A stretch of 13,647 nt of DNA from the NCBI GenBank assembly GCA_964526035.1, contig CAZGKE010000096.1:1-13647 (forward strand), written 5' to 3'. The notes under the pieces were generated by a model. That model did not search any database. It had not been told where the DNA came from and saw nothing but the letters and a program-made list of their open reading frames with translations. Positions 7,390-13,647 of the stretch are shown here, in pieces. Position 1 is the stretch's first letter; every line of letters begins with the position of its first letter. The translations under genes and the position numbers were made by a program. The stretch comes from DAOMOD01 sp964526035. GTDB lineage: Bacteria > Pseudomonadota > Gammaproteobacteria > Xanthomonadales > BPKI01.

Positions 7390-7991
7390 GCGGGTTCGCT
7401 CCCGTGGGCGCTGGTCAGGATGTCCTTGACCTGCGCGAGGTCCATCTCCAGACGCGCCTGGCGGCGGTCGAGAATGGTCTTGAGGAAATAGCCGGGAATG
7501 GCGACCGCCAGACCCATCTGGGTGGTGAAAAGCGCGGTGGAAATGCCGCCGGCGATGCCGCCGGACTGCGCGAACAGGCTCATGTCGCCAAGCGAGTTGA
7601 AGGTCTCGATCATGCCGATCACCGTGCCGAGCAACCCCAGCAGCGGCGCGCTGGCCACGATCGCGGTGATCAACGGGGCGTAGCGCTTGAGGTCACCCTG
7701 GTAGTCGGAGAAGGCGTCGTCGAGGTGCCGTCGCAATGGCGCCTTGCCGGCAGCACGTAGCGCGATGCCGCGGGCGATCGCCTCGTTGACAATGCCACTG
7801 CTACTGCCGCGCCCCTTCTCATGCCGACGAATCAGCACGCGCACGCTCGACTCGCTGCCGCGACGCAGCAGCAACAGCCGGTTGCCGATGGCGTACCAGA
7901 GCAGCGCGGCGAAACCGGTGAGCGGCAGCATGATCCACGGGCTGCCCGCCTCGATGTATTCGCGCAACGCGCTGGCGATATCAGCGAGCAT
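7386..7991 (-). CDS. exbB: ExbB-type MotA/TolQ/ExbB proton channel protein
   Basis: 201 residues, the short ExbB of a TonB2-type system. Three membrane helices are visible: about 18-42 (WIMLPLTGFAALLWYAIGNR), about 104-130 (APLITAIVASAPLLGLLGTV then IGMIETF) and about 146-172 (GISTALFTTQMGLAVAIPGY). The last two form the conserved MotA/TolQ/ExbB core, including the GLLGTVIGM and TALFTTQMGL motifs. A cytoplasmic region lies between helices 1 and 2. It starts 18 bases after the stop of the large TtpC-like gene and overlaps exbD by 4 bases. Compared with E. coli ExbB (244 residues) it is short, fitting the ExbB2 type. The start at 7991 has only a weak Shine-Dalgarno. Confidence 0.92.
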   Translation of the reverse strand: MLADIASALREYIEAGSPWIMLPLTGFAALLWYAIGNRLLLLRRGSESSVRVLIRRHEKGRGSSSGIVNEAIARGIALRAAGKAPLRRHLDDAFSDYQGDLKRYAPLITAIVASAPLLGLLGTVIGMIETFNSLGDMSLFAQSGGIAGGISTALFTTQMGLAVAIPGYFLKTILDRRQARLEMDLAQVKDILTSAHGSEPA

Positions 7992-8009
7992 GACGGCGGA
8001 CGCCTGCGC

Positions 8010-9407
8010 TCAGACCTTGGCCGCGCGGGCTTCCTGCCCAAGGTTGGTGATGCGCAGTGCGACCTTCTCCATCTCGTCCTTGATGCGCTCCGCCCAGCCC
8101 GACAGCACGCTGCCAAGAAGCAGCGTGGGAATCGCCACGGTGAGACCAAGCTTGGTGGTGACCAGCGCCACGGCGATGCCGCCCGACAGCAGCTTCGGAT
8201 CGGAAGTACCGAACTCGGTGATGATGTCGAAGGTCTGGATCATGCCGGTGACGGTGCCGAGCAATCCCAGCAGCGGCGCCACGCCGGCGATCACCAGGAT
8301 CATCGCGCCGAATCGGTTGAGCCTGCCGTGCTCGTGCAGGATCGATTCCGACACGATGTCCTCCAGATGCTCGCGGTCGCGATCCAGGTTGCGCAGGGTG
8401 GCGGTGACCACACGGGCCACGGAGCCCTTGTTCTCCTTGGCTGCTTCGATCGCCTCGTCGATCTTGCCCTGGCGTACCAGGCCGGCGACGCGGTCGGTGA
8501 TGCGCTCGACGTCGGCGCCGGAGCGCTGCAGGAACAGCGCGCGCAGCACGATCAGCAGCGCACCGACCAGACCCAGCGCAACGATCACCCAGCCAATGGT
8601 GCCGCCCTCGCTGATGTGCTCGACCACGGTCTGCCGCTTGCTCGCCTCGACCGGGACGTTCAGCGACTCGTAGAGGAAGATCGGCGTGACTGCCGGGGCC
8701 TGGCCGCGGCCCAAAGCCTGCGCCGCCTCCTCCGCCGGTTCGCCCCACAGCTTGAGTCGTCCGCCTCCGGCCGGAGCCAGCGCGCCCGAGCCTTCCGCGC
8801 TGAGGCCGTAGGCGGCGATATTGCCGATGCGCAGGATCTCGCCCTGCACTTCGGCACCGTCGGGCAGGTAGTACACGCCGGGCTCGCGGCGCACGGTTCC
8901 AAGCCGCACCAGCAGTGCGTTGGCCTCGGAGAAGATGGCCGCCAGCTGCGCGCCATCGTCCTGAGCGGCAAAGGCCTCCTCCTTCATGAAGTCGAGACCG
9001 TAGCCTTCGAGCGTCGCCTCCGACTGCTGGTAGGTGGCGCGCAGCAGTTCGCTGTTGTCCAGATTGAGATCGGCCTGGCGTTCGGCTTCGGACAGACGCT
9101 CGGCCACGCGATCACCTTCGCTGCGACGCGCCAGCACGCTTGATTCCAGGCGGTTGATGTCGGCCTCGATCCGGGCGCGGTCGTTCGTGAACGCCTCGCG
9201 GGTCTGCGCCAGTCGCTGCTCCAGCTCGCGCTTCTGCGCGGCCAGCATGGCGAACTCGCGGCGATAGGCCTCTTCCAGCGACACAGTCGGGGACACCGCA
9301 GGTGCCGTGGCGGGCGCCTGCTGAGGCGGCGCGGCGGGCGTGGGTTCTTCCTGCGCGAAGAGCGCCAGTGGCGCAGCCAGCAGCAGCCATCCGATCACGC
9401 GTATCAC
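8010..9407 (-). CDS. TtpC-like large MotA/TolQ/ExbB family protein with periplasmic coiled coil
   Basis: 465 residues from a GTG start. A signal-like hydrophobic N-terminus (VIRVIGWLLLAAPLALFA, 1-18) is followed by an Ala/Pro stretch. A long charged coiled-coil region (about 43-130) and a periplasmic domain to about 265 come next. A C-terminal ExbB-like channel part follows, with helices at about 270-293 (GWVIVALGLVGALLIVLRAL), 366-395 (VIAGVAPLLGLLGTVTGMIQ) and 408-435 (GGIAVALVTTKLGLTVAIPT). This matches Vibrio TtpC, an additional ExbB-related protein needed for TonB2 function. The GTG at 9405-9407 was chosen because its GTGA overlaps the upstream TGA, GGAGG lies 7 bases before it, and it starts right at the signal peptide. 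The ATG at 9452 would add 15 unlikely residues. The symbol ttpC could be applied by analogy. Confidence 0.87.
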   Translation of the reverse strand: MIRVIGWLLLAAPLALFAQEEPTPAAPPQQAPATAPAVSPTVSLEEAYRREFAMLAAQKRELEQRLAQTREAFTNDRARIEADINRLESSVLARRSEGDRVAERLSEAERQADLNLDNSELLRATYQQSEATLEGYGLDFMKEEAFAAQDDGAQLAAIFSEANALLVRLGTVRREPGVYYLPDGAEVQGEILRIGNIAAYGLSAEGSGALAPAGGGRLKLWGEPAEEAAQALGRGQAPAVTPIFLYESLNVPVEASKRQTVVEHISEGGTIGWVIVALGLVGALLIVLRALFLQRSGADVERITDRVAGLVRQGKIDEAIEAAKENKGSVARVVTATLRNLDRDREHLEDIVSESILHEHGRLNRFGAMILVIAGVAPLLGLLGTVTGMIQTFDIITEFGTSDPKLLSGGIAVALVTTKLGLTVAIPTLLLGSVLSGWAERIKDEMEKVALRITNLGQEARAAKV

Positions 9408-10189
9408 GGCGTCACCTCCGGGAAACGCAGACCACCGGGCAGTTCGAACCACCCCTGGCGGATCTGTTTGCGCAGCGCATCGAACAGTTCCAGCACGCGG
9501 CGCTGGTCGGCGCGATCTTCATAGAGCTCGAAGCGCCAGCCGCCGGCCGCGGGCACGGCGCGTCCCACGCGTCGGTCGTCGGTGCGGAAGAACAGCAATA
9601 CGGAACCGATCTTGGCGATGTCGGCCAGCACCCGATCGCCGCCGAGCTGAATGGTCTGCGCATACAGGCCGTTCTCGCGGCTGATGCGCAATTCGTCTTC
9701 GTAGAACGCCCACAGGCGGTTGGCAGCGCGGTGCGCCGGCAGCACGCCCGATTGGATCTGATCGCGCAGGCCGGCGAGTTCGGCCAGCCGGTCCTCGGTG
9801 CGGAACGGCAGACCGGTGGCAATCTGCGCCTCCAGGCCATCGATGGCGGCGAACAGCGCAGGCTTCAGGGCGTCGCCTTCGACACCGGCTTCGCCAGCGC
9901 GCTCGATCGCCTGCTGAAGCAGCTCCTGCTGCTCGCGCAGGGCCAGCTCCTGACGCTGCAGGCTGGCCTGCAGCTCGGCGCGCTGACCGTTCAGGCCGGC
10001 CAGGGTGACGCGCTGCTCCTCGCGGCCGAGATCAAGCTCGCGGTTGAGCTCCTCCACCTCGCCGCGCATGCGGATCAGCGACTCGGACAGCTCGGTCAGG
10101 TTGTCCTGGGCCGGCAAACCGACGGCCGCCAGCAGCAGAAGAAGCGCCAGCGGCGCCCGGCAGGCGGTCGGCGCAGGAATTCGCGTCAT
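9404..10189 (-). CDS. DUF3450 family periplasmic coiled-coil protein
   Basis: 261 residues with a signal peptide (about 1-27, APLALLLLLAAVGLPA/Q). A long coiled coil covers about 30-100 (LSESLIRMRGEVEELNRELD, AELQASLQRQELALREQQEL). A globular C-terminal part has family-typical stretches: LPFRTEDRLAELAGLRDQI, LWAFYEDELRISRENGLYAQ, ADIAKIGSVLLFFRTDDR and QIRQGWFELPGG. These identify DUF3450, which in Vibrio and relatives precedes the TtpC gene of TonB2 clusters. Function is unknown; a structural partner of the periplasmic part of the TtpC-like protein is inference from the matched coiled coils and conserved order. It is the first gene of the minus-strand operon. Its TGA overlaps the next GTG by four bases. 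Confidence 0.85.
   Translation of the reverse strand: MTRIPAPTACRAPLALLLLLAAVGLPAQDNLTELSESLIRMRGEVEELNRELDLGREEQRVTLAGLNGQRAELQASLQRQELALREQQELLQQAIERAGEAGVEGDALKPALFAAIDGLEAQIATGLPFRTEDRLAELAGLRDQIQSGVLPAHRAANRLWAFYEDELRISRENGLYAQTIQLGGDRVLADIAKIGSVLLFFRTDDRRVGRAVPAAGGWRFELYEDRADQRRVLELFDALRKQIRQGWFELPGGLRFPEVTP
9415..9419 (-). promoter_or_regulatory. Ribosome binding site deciding the GTG start of the TtpC-like gene
   Basis: On the minus strand GGAGG sits seven bases before the GTG at 9405-9407, inside the last codons of the DUF3450 gene. It is the clearest Shine-Dalgarno in the cluster and supports the GTG start over the upstream ATG at 9452. Confidence 0.75.
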
Positions 10190-10298
10190 GGGAGGAGACT
10201 CCGTCGAAAACGTGACAAGGCGATCAGGGCACCGCGACCGCGGCCCTGAGGTGGAGCCGAGTCTATGAACGTTTCATTGCAGGAATGTGACTGCGCTT

Positions 10299-10313
10299 CC
10301 GGGCTTCGCCCGG
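10299..10313. other. GC hairpin beside the heptamer array
   Basis: A perfect 6-base-pair stem, CCGGGC / GCCCGG, has a TTC loop. It lies eight bases before the first TTTTCAG array. On the plus strand it is followed by TCGCGGGTTTTC, so a terminator for readthrough toward argS is possible. It may instead be part of the neighbouring repeat. Confidence 0.35.
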
Positions 10314-10320
10314 TCGCGGG

Positions 10321-10462
10321 TTTTCAGTTTTCAGTTTTCAGTTGTCAGATGGGGGAGGCGCCTCTGCGTGGCGCAAAAGGTCCACCGGTGGCTCTGGGCG
10401 ATCTGGGAAGGCTTCAACGACCAGGCGAAGCCGGTTCTGGTCTGAAAACTGAAGACTGAAAA
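10321..10462. repeat. Inverted pair of TTTTCAG heptamer arrays enclosing 93 bases
   Basis: The left arm (10321-10348) holds three exact TTTTCAG units and one TTGTCAG. The right arm (10442-10462) is the same heptamer on the opposite strand: CTGAAAA, CTGAAGA, CTGAAAA. The 93 bases between contain several small palindromes. Read from the right end on the minus strand, the array is followed by ACCAGAACCGG. The third array at 13441 is followed by the similar ACCAAAGCCGA, so the units share flanking sequence as well as the heptamer. This points to a dispersed repeat with terminal inverted arrays and not to chance low complexity. No open reading frame of note. Confidence 0.75.
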
Positions 10463-10501
10463 CTTCCCCACACACCCGCCTGTCGTTCGAAACCGACTAA
10501 A

Positions 10502-12295
10502 ATGGCCGACTTTGCCCCGTCTCCCCGAATCCACGTGAAAGACCATCTCCGCGAACTGGTGCTGCAGGCCCTGCTCGACCTGCGTCGCGATGGCGCCCTG
10601 CCGCCCGGGCCCGAGCCCGACTTTGCCATCGACCGGACGCGCCACAAGGCGCACGGTGACTACGCCTGCAATGCGGCCATGGTGCTGTCCCGAAGCGTCG
10701 GCAAGAAGCCGCGCGATCTGGCCGAAGCCATTGTCGCCAACCTGCCGAAATCCCAGCACGTGACCAAGGCGGAAGTGGCCGGCCCCGGCTTCGTCAACTT
10801 CCACCTTTCACAGATGTGCCTGCTCGGCACCATCCGCCGCGTCTTCGATCAGGGCGAGCACTATGGCCACATGGCGGCGGAATCGCGTGAGTCGGTGACC
10901 GTGGAATTCGTTTCCGCCAACCCGACCGGGCCGCTGCACGTCGGCCACGGACGCGGTGCCGCCTACGGTGCCAGCCTCGCCAACCTGTTGGAGGCTGCCG
11001 GCTACCGCGTGCAGCGCGAGTACTACGTCAATGATGCCGGCCGGCAGATGGAAATCCTCGCCGCCAGCGTCTACCTGCGCTATCAGGAGCTGTGTGGCGT
11101 GCCGGTACGCTTCCCTGACAACGGCTACCGTGGCGACTACGTCTACGATGTGGCCCGGGCGCTGCGTGCAGAAGAAGGCGATCGCCTGCGGCACACCGTG
11201 GCCGAGATCACCACCGACCTGCCGCCGGACGAAAGCGAAGGTGGCGACAAGGAAATCCACATCGACGCGCTGGTCACACGCTGCCAGACGCTGCTTGGCA
11301 AGGACGACTATCGCCGTGTGTTCGACAAGGGTCTGAACGCCATCCTCGATGACATCAGGAACGACCTCGCCGGGTTCGACGTGCGCTACGACACCTGGTT
11401 TTCGGAGCGCTCGCTCACCGACGACGGCTACGTCGCGCGCGCCATCGAGCGCTTGAAGATCGCCGGCCACATGTATGAGAAGGACGGCGCGCTGTGGTTT
11501 GCCGCCAGCCAGCTCGGCGACGAAAAGGACCGCGTGGTGGTGCGCGACAACGGCGTACCGACCTACTTCGCGTCTGACCTCGGCTACCTGCTGAGCAAGT
11601 TCGAGCGCGGCTTCGAGCGCGCGATCTACGTGTTCGGCGCCGACCACCACGGCTACGTGGCACGACTCAAGGCCGCTGCCCAGGGCATGGGCCTTGATCC
11701 CGGCCGCATCGAGATCCAGCTGGTGCAGTTCGCCATCCTGTTTCGCGACGGGCAGAAGGTGCAGATGTCGACGCGCTCGGGAAGTTTCGTCACGCTGCGC
11801 CAGCTGCGCGAGGATGTCGGCTCCGACGCCGCGCGCTTCTTCTACGTGATGCGCAGCCACGACCAGCATCTCGATTTCGATCTCGACCTGGCGCGCTCGC
11901 AGTCCAACGACAATCCGGTCTACTACGTGCAGTATGCGCACGCGCGCATCTGCAGCATCTTCCGGCAGCTCGACGAGAAGCAGTGGTCGTTCAATCGCAG
12001 CGCCGGCGATGCGGCCCGCGAGCTGCTGACGGCCACCCACGAGGTCGATCTGCTCGGCGAGCTGCTTCGCTACCCCGAAATCCTGGAGTCCGCGGCGGAG
12101 GCGCGCTCGCCGCAGATCGTGGCCAACTTCCTGCGCGAGCTGGCTGCAGCCTTCCACGCCTGGTACAACGCCGAGCCAATCCTGGTCGACGACCCGGACC
12201 TGCGAAATGCCCGACTGTCACTGTGCCACGCGACCCGCCAGGTGCTGGCCAACGGGCTCGCACTGCTCGGCGTAACCGCCCCTGAGAGCATGTAG
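10502..12295 (+). CDS. argS: Arginyl-tRNA synthetase (ArgS)
   Basis: 597 residues. A cytoplasmic class I synthetase that joins arginine to tRNA-Arg using ATP. The N-terminal tRNA-recognition domain spans about 12-105 (HGDYACNAAMVLSRSVGKKP, GPGFVNFHL). The Rossmann catalytic core follows, with the class I HIGH motif as HVGH at 146-149 within SANPTGPLHVGHGRGA, then EYYVNDAGRQM. The KMSKS position reads VQMST (about 420-424), the relaxed form common in ArgS. The C-terminal DALR anticodon-binding domain begins near YYVQYAHARICS. Two starts are possible: ATG at 10502, or GTG at 10535, which begins VKDHLRELVLQAL and aligns better with the Xanthomonas start as remembered. Neither has a Shine-Dalgarno, so the start is uncertain by 11 residues. 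First gene of the plus-strand block; the SPOR gene follows after 9 bases. Confidence 0.96.
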   Translation: MADFAPSPRIHVKDHLRELVLQALLDLRRDGALPPGPEPDFAIDRTRHKAHGDYACNAAMVLSRSVGKKPRDLAEAIVANLPKSQHVTKAEVAGPGFVNFHLSQMCLLGTIRRVFDQGEHYGHMAAESRESVTVEFVSANPTGPLHVGHGRGAAYGASLANLLEAAGYRVQREYYVNDAGRQMEILAASVYLRYQELCGVPVRFPDNGYRGDYVYDVARALRAEEGDRLRHTVAEITTDLPPDESEGGDKEIHIDALVTRCQTLLGKDDYRRVFDKGLNAILDDIRNDLAGFDVRYDTWFSERSLTDDGYVARAIERLKIAGHMYEKDGALWFAASQLGDEKDRVVVRDNGVPTYFASDLGYLLSKFERGFERAIYVFGADHHGYVARLKAAAQGMGLDPGRIEIQLVQFAILFRDGQKVQMSTRSGSFVTLRQLREDVGSDAARFFYVMRSHDQHLDFDLDLARSQSNDNPVYYVQYAHARICSIFRQLDEKQWSFNRSAGDAARELLTATHEVDLLGELLRYPEILESAAEARSPQIVANFLRELAAAFHAWYNAEPILVDDPDLRNARLSLCHATRQVLANGLALLGVTAPESM

Positions 12296-12304
12296 GATGG
12301 CAGG

Positions 12305-12865
12305 ATGAGTCGTCGATCGAGCCAGGCCCATCGCGGCAGCAAGCCACTGCCGGCGTGGCTGTGGCTGCTGGCCGGCGTGATGCTCGGCCTTTTGCTGTCA
12401 GGATTCGTGCTGCTGCGTGACTTCGGCCGCAGCGACCAGCCGCGCCCCAACCCGGATGCCACCGCGCCGACGGACCTGGAAGAACCGGTGGCCCAGGATG
12501 ACCCACGCGAAGCTCGCCCGCGCTACGACTTCTACACCATCCTGCCCGAGCAGGAAGTGGTGGTCCCGCGCGAGGAGCTGGCACGCCAGGCGACGCAGGC
12601 ACCCGCCGCGAACGAGCCCCAGCCCGGCCAACGCATGCTCTTGCAGGCCGGTTCTTTCCGCGAAGGCCGCGACGCCGAAGCGCTGAAGGCGCGGCTGGCG
12701 CTGCTCGGCCACGTGGCGCAGGTGGTACCGGTCAATATCGACGGCAGCACCTGGCATCGCGTCCGACTGGGTCCCTACGACAACGCCCGTGCCGTCGAGG
12801 ACATTCGCCGCCAGCTGGCTGCCAACGGCATCGAATCTCTCGCGCTGCGTGAATCCGGGGGTTGA
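12305..12865 (+). CDS. SPOR-domain membrane protein, FtsN-like
   Basis: 186 residues. One membrane helix at about 17-38 (AWLWLLAGVMLGLLLSGFVL) follows a basic cytoplasmic tail, so most of the protein is periplasmic. A proline/acidic linker precedes RYDFYTILPE (83-92), a short motif common in this family. A C-terminal SPOR domain follows at about 110-183 (RMLLQAGSFREGRDAEALKA, WHRVRLGPYDNARAVEDIRR), which binds denuded septal peptidoglycan glycans. The protein therefore probably localises at the division site, like FtsN, though it is much shorter than E. coli FtsN (319 residues). The order argS - SPOR protein - hslV is seen in other gammaproteobacteria such as Pseudomonas. The ATG at 12305 has AGGA overlapping the argS stop; an ATG at 12297 is closed by a stop after three codons. 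Confidence 0.87.
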   Translation: MSRRSSQAHRGSKPLPAWLWLLAGVMLGLLLSGFVLLRDFGRSDQPRPNPDATAPTDLEEPVAQDDPREARPRYDFYTILPEQEVVVPREELARQATQAPAANEPQPGQRMLLQAGSFREGRDAEALKARLALLGHVAQVVPVNIDGSTWHRVRLGPYDNARAVEDIRRQLAANGIESLALRESGG

Positions 12866-12871
12866 ACCCCC
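12857..12871 (+). other. G/C hairpin spanning the SPOR stop codon
   Basis: GGGGG (12857-12861) faces CCCCC (12867-12871) with the loop TTGAA, which contains the TGA stop of the SPOR gene. There is no T-run, so it is not a standard terminator. It lies 31 bases before the hslV start and could modulate readthrough or coupling to hslV. Confidence 0.25.
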
Positions 12872-12902
12872 CGCCTGCGGCCCCATTGAGATTCGAACCG
12901 TC

Positions 12903-13433
12903 ATGCAGTCCGCCCACGCCACCACCATCATCTCACTGCGCCGCGGCGATCAGGTCGTCATCGGCGGCGACGGCCAGGTCACCCTTGGCAACACGGTGAT
13001 GAAGTCCAACGCGCGCAAGGTGCGCCGTCTCGGCAAAGGCGACGTGCTGGCCGGGTTTGCCGGCGCTACCGCCGACGCCTTCACGCTGTTCGAACTGTTT
13101 GAAGCCAAGCTCGAGAAACACGGCCAGCTGGTGCGCGCCGCGGTGGAGATGGCCAAGGACTGGCGCACCGACCGCCGCCTCGGCCGCCTTGAAGCGCTGC
13201 TGGCCGTGGCCAATCGCGACGCCTCGCTGATCATCAGCGGCAACGGCGACGTCATTGAACCCGAAGACGGCCTGATCGCGATTGGCTCCGGCGGCCCCTT
13301 CGCGCAGGCCGCCGCCCGCGCCCTGCTCGAAAACACCGACCTCTCCGCCCGCGATATCGTCGAGAAGTCGCTGGGAATTGCGGCGGACATTTGTATCTAT
13401 ACGAATCGCAATGTGACGGTTGAAGAGCTTTAG
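12903..13433 (+). CDS. hslV: HslV, ATP-dependent protease peptidase subunit
   Basis: 176 residues. A cytoplasmic threonine peptidase that forms a double hexameric ring and degrades proteins fed by the HslU ATPase. After a six-residue propeptide (MQSAHA) comes TTIISLRRG. Thr7 should become the N-terminal nucleophile after processing, as in Xanthomonas-type HslV. Other family blocks are present: VVIGGDGQVTLGNTVMKSNA, KVRRL, VLAGFAGATADAFTLFE, KDWRTDRRLGRLEALL, IAIGSGG (about 125-131) and the C-terminal end ICIYTNRNVTVEEL. The frame is open upstream to 12789, but homology begins at 12903. The Shine-Dalgarno is weak. hslU would normally follow at once, but only repeats are found in the remaining 214 bases. 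Confidence 0.96.
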   Translation: MQSAHATTIISLRRGDQVVIGGDGQVTLGNTVMKSNARKVRRLGKGDVLAGFAGATADAFTLFELFEAKLEKHGQLVRAAVEMAKDWRTDRRLGRLEALLAVANRDASLIISGNGDVIEPEDGLIAIGSGGPFAQAAARALLENTDLSARDIVEKSLGIAADICIYTNRNVTVEEL

Positions 13434-13440
13434 GGGCGGT

Positions 13441-13468
13441 TTTCAGTTTTCGGTTTTCAGTTTTCAGA
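13441..13468 (+). repeat. Third TTTTCAG heptamer array, directly after hslV
   Basis: Four consecutive heptamers: TTTTCAG, TTTTCGG, TTTTCAG, TTTTCAG. They start eight bases after the hslV stop codon. The following ACCAAAGCCGA resembles what flanks the array end at 10442 on the minus strand, so this is another copy of the same repeat family. No matching inverted array is seen before the window end. Confidence 0.75.
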
Positions 13469-13531
13469 CCAAAGCCGAAGTCGACGCAGCCAATGCGATC
13501 GAGCGAACGGATGGAACCCGCTCAGGTCGCC

Positions 13532-13647
13532 TAGCCTGGACTTTTCATGAATCGCCGCGATGATTGTGTAGGGATTTGTTCGCACAAGGGGGTTTCCGAA
13601 GGAGCGTCGTATCGGTGTATACGACCGACTGAGGAAAATGCCTTGTG
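13532..13647. mobile_element. Palindromic MITE-like element, cut by the window end
   Basis: The element starts TAGCCTGGACTTTTCATGAA, matching the palindrome at 51-110. It has nested symmetry centred near 13615. The inner stem GTCGTAT (13606-13612) pairs with ATACGAC (13619-13625) over a 6-base loop. CACAAGG (13583-13589) pairs with CCTTGTG (13641-13647), and this pairing extends inward through TTTCC/GGAAA. Both pairings give the same centre, so the missing arm should end near 13698, giving about 167 bases in all. There is no coding capacity, so it would be a non-autonomous element or a folded repeat. It could alternatively be the terminal region of a longer insertion sequence. Confidence 0.55.

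Larger units (their letters stand above)
10190..10501. other. Divergent intergenic region holding repeats
   Basis: These 312 bases separate the minus-strand TonB2-type operon from the plus-strand argS operon, so promoters for both should lie here. About half of it (10321-10462) is the inverted heptamer repeat described separately. The operon promoter should lie in about 10200-10290, where I see no convincing -35/-10 pair. Short palindromes also occur: CCACCGGTGG (10382-10391) and GACCAG/CTGGTC (10419-10442). A small open frame (10265-10459) runs through the repeats and is not credible as a gene. Confidence 0.6.

Noticed and set aside
10265..10459. Small open frame of 64 residues before argS
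   Set aside because: It is made largely of the heptamer repeats and lacks a ribosome binding site; similar peptides arise wherever this repeat is translated.
10321..10462. CRISPR-like array
   Set aside because: The units are directly adjacent 7-base repeats with no spacers and no cas genes are present.
11759..11773. Defective KMSKS motif in ArgS
   Set aside because: VQMST is unusual against the general class I motif, but many genuine arginyl-tRNA synthetases have a relaxed form there, so it is not a sign of lost function.
10808..12157. 449-residue minus-strand open frame opposite argS
   Set aside because: argS is unambiguous on the plus strand over the same bases. The antisense product shows no recognised domain.
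12888..12899. GAGATTCGAACC, the reverse complement of a tRNA T-loop
   Set aside because: The bases around it do not form the T-stem, and there is no acceptor, D or anticodon arm nearby on the minus strand.

Overview
The window is GC-rich and tightly packed, with few and short intergenic gaps. Gene content suggests a gammaproteobacterium, most likely Lysobacterales/Xanthomonadales or a close relative. Three things point there: the order argS - SPOR protein - hslV, an HslV with a short propeptide before its Thr-Thr like that of Xanthomonas, and a secreted protein carrying the GAWFNPAEAGRGF-type module common in that group. This placement is inference from remembered family features, not a database search.

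Left part (217-10189, all minus strand): an eight-gene block read right to left. It begins with a DUF3450 coiled-coil protein, then a large ExbB-like protein with a periplasmic coiled-coil extension (TtpC-like), a short ExbB, an ExbD, a TonB, an exported TPR protein, a TonB-dependent outer-membrane receptor and finally a secreted beta-helix-like protein. The first six match the layout of the Vibrio TonB2 energy-transduction cluster. Stop and start codons overlap or lie 4-23 bases apart as far as the receptor, so the receptor appears co-translated with its own energising machinery. The beta-helix gene follows after 149 bases and may have its own promoter. The block looks like a dedicated outer-membrane uptake system whose substrate cannot be read from the sequence.

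Right part (10502-13433, plus strand): housekeeping genes argS (arginyl-tRNA synthetase), an FtsN-like SPOR-domain protein and hslV (protease subunit of HslVU). The expected hslU does not begin in the 214 bases after hslV.

Non-coding structure: the 312-base gap between the two divergent blocks carries a pair of inverted arrays of the heptamer TTTTCAG, and a third array follows hslV directly. A second, unrelated palindromic repeat family lies at both ends of the window. A compact 60-base form is at 51-110. At 13532 begins a longer form whose symmetry centre is near 13615, so it should continue about 50 bases past the window end. These look like small non-autonomous mobile repeats. No tRNA, rRNA, CRISPR array or transposase gene was seen.
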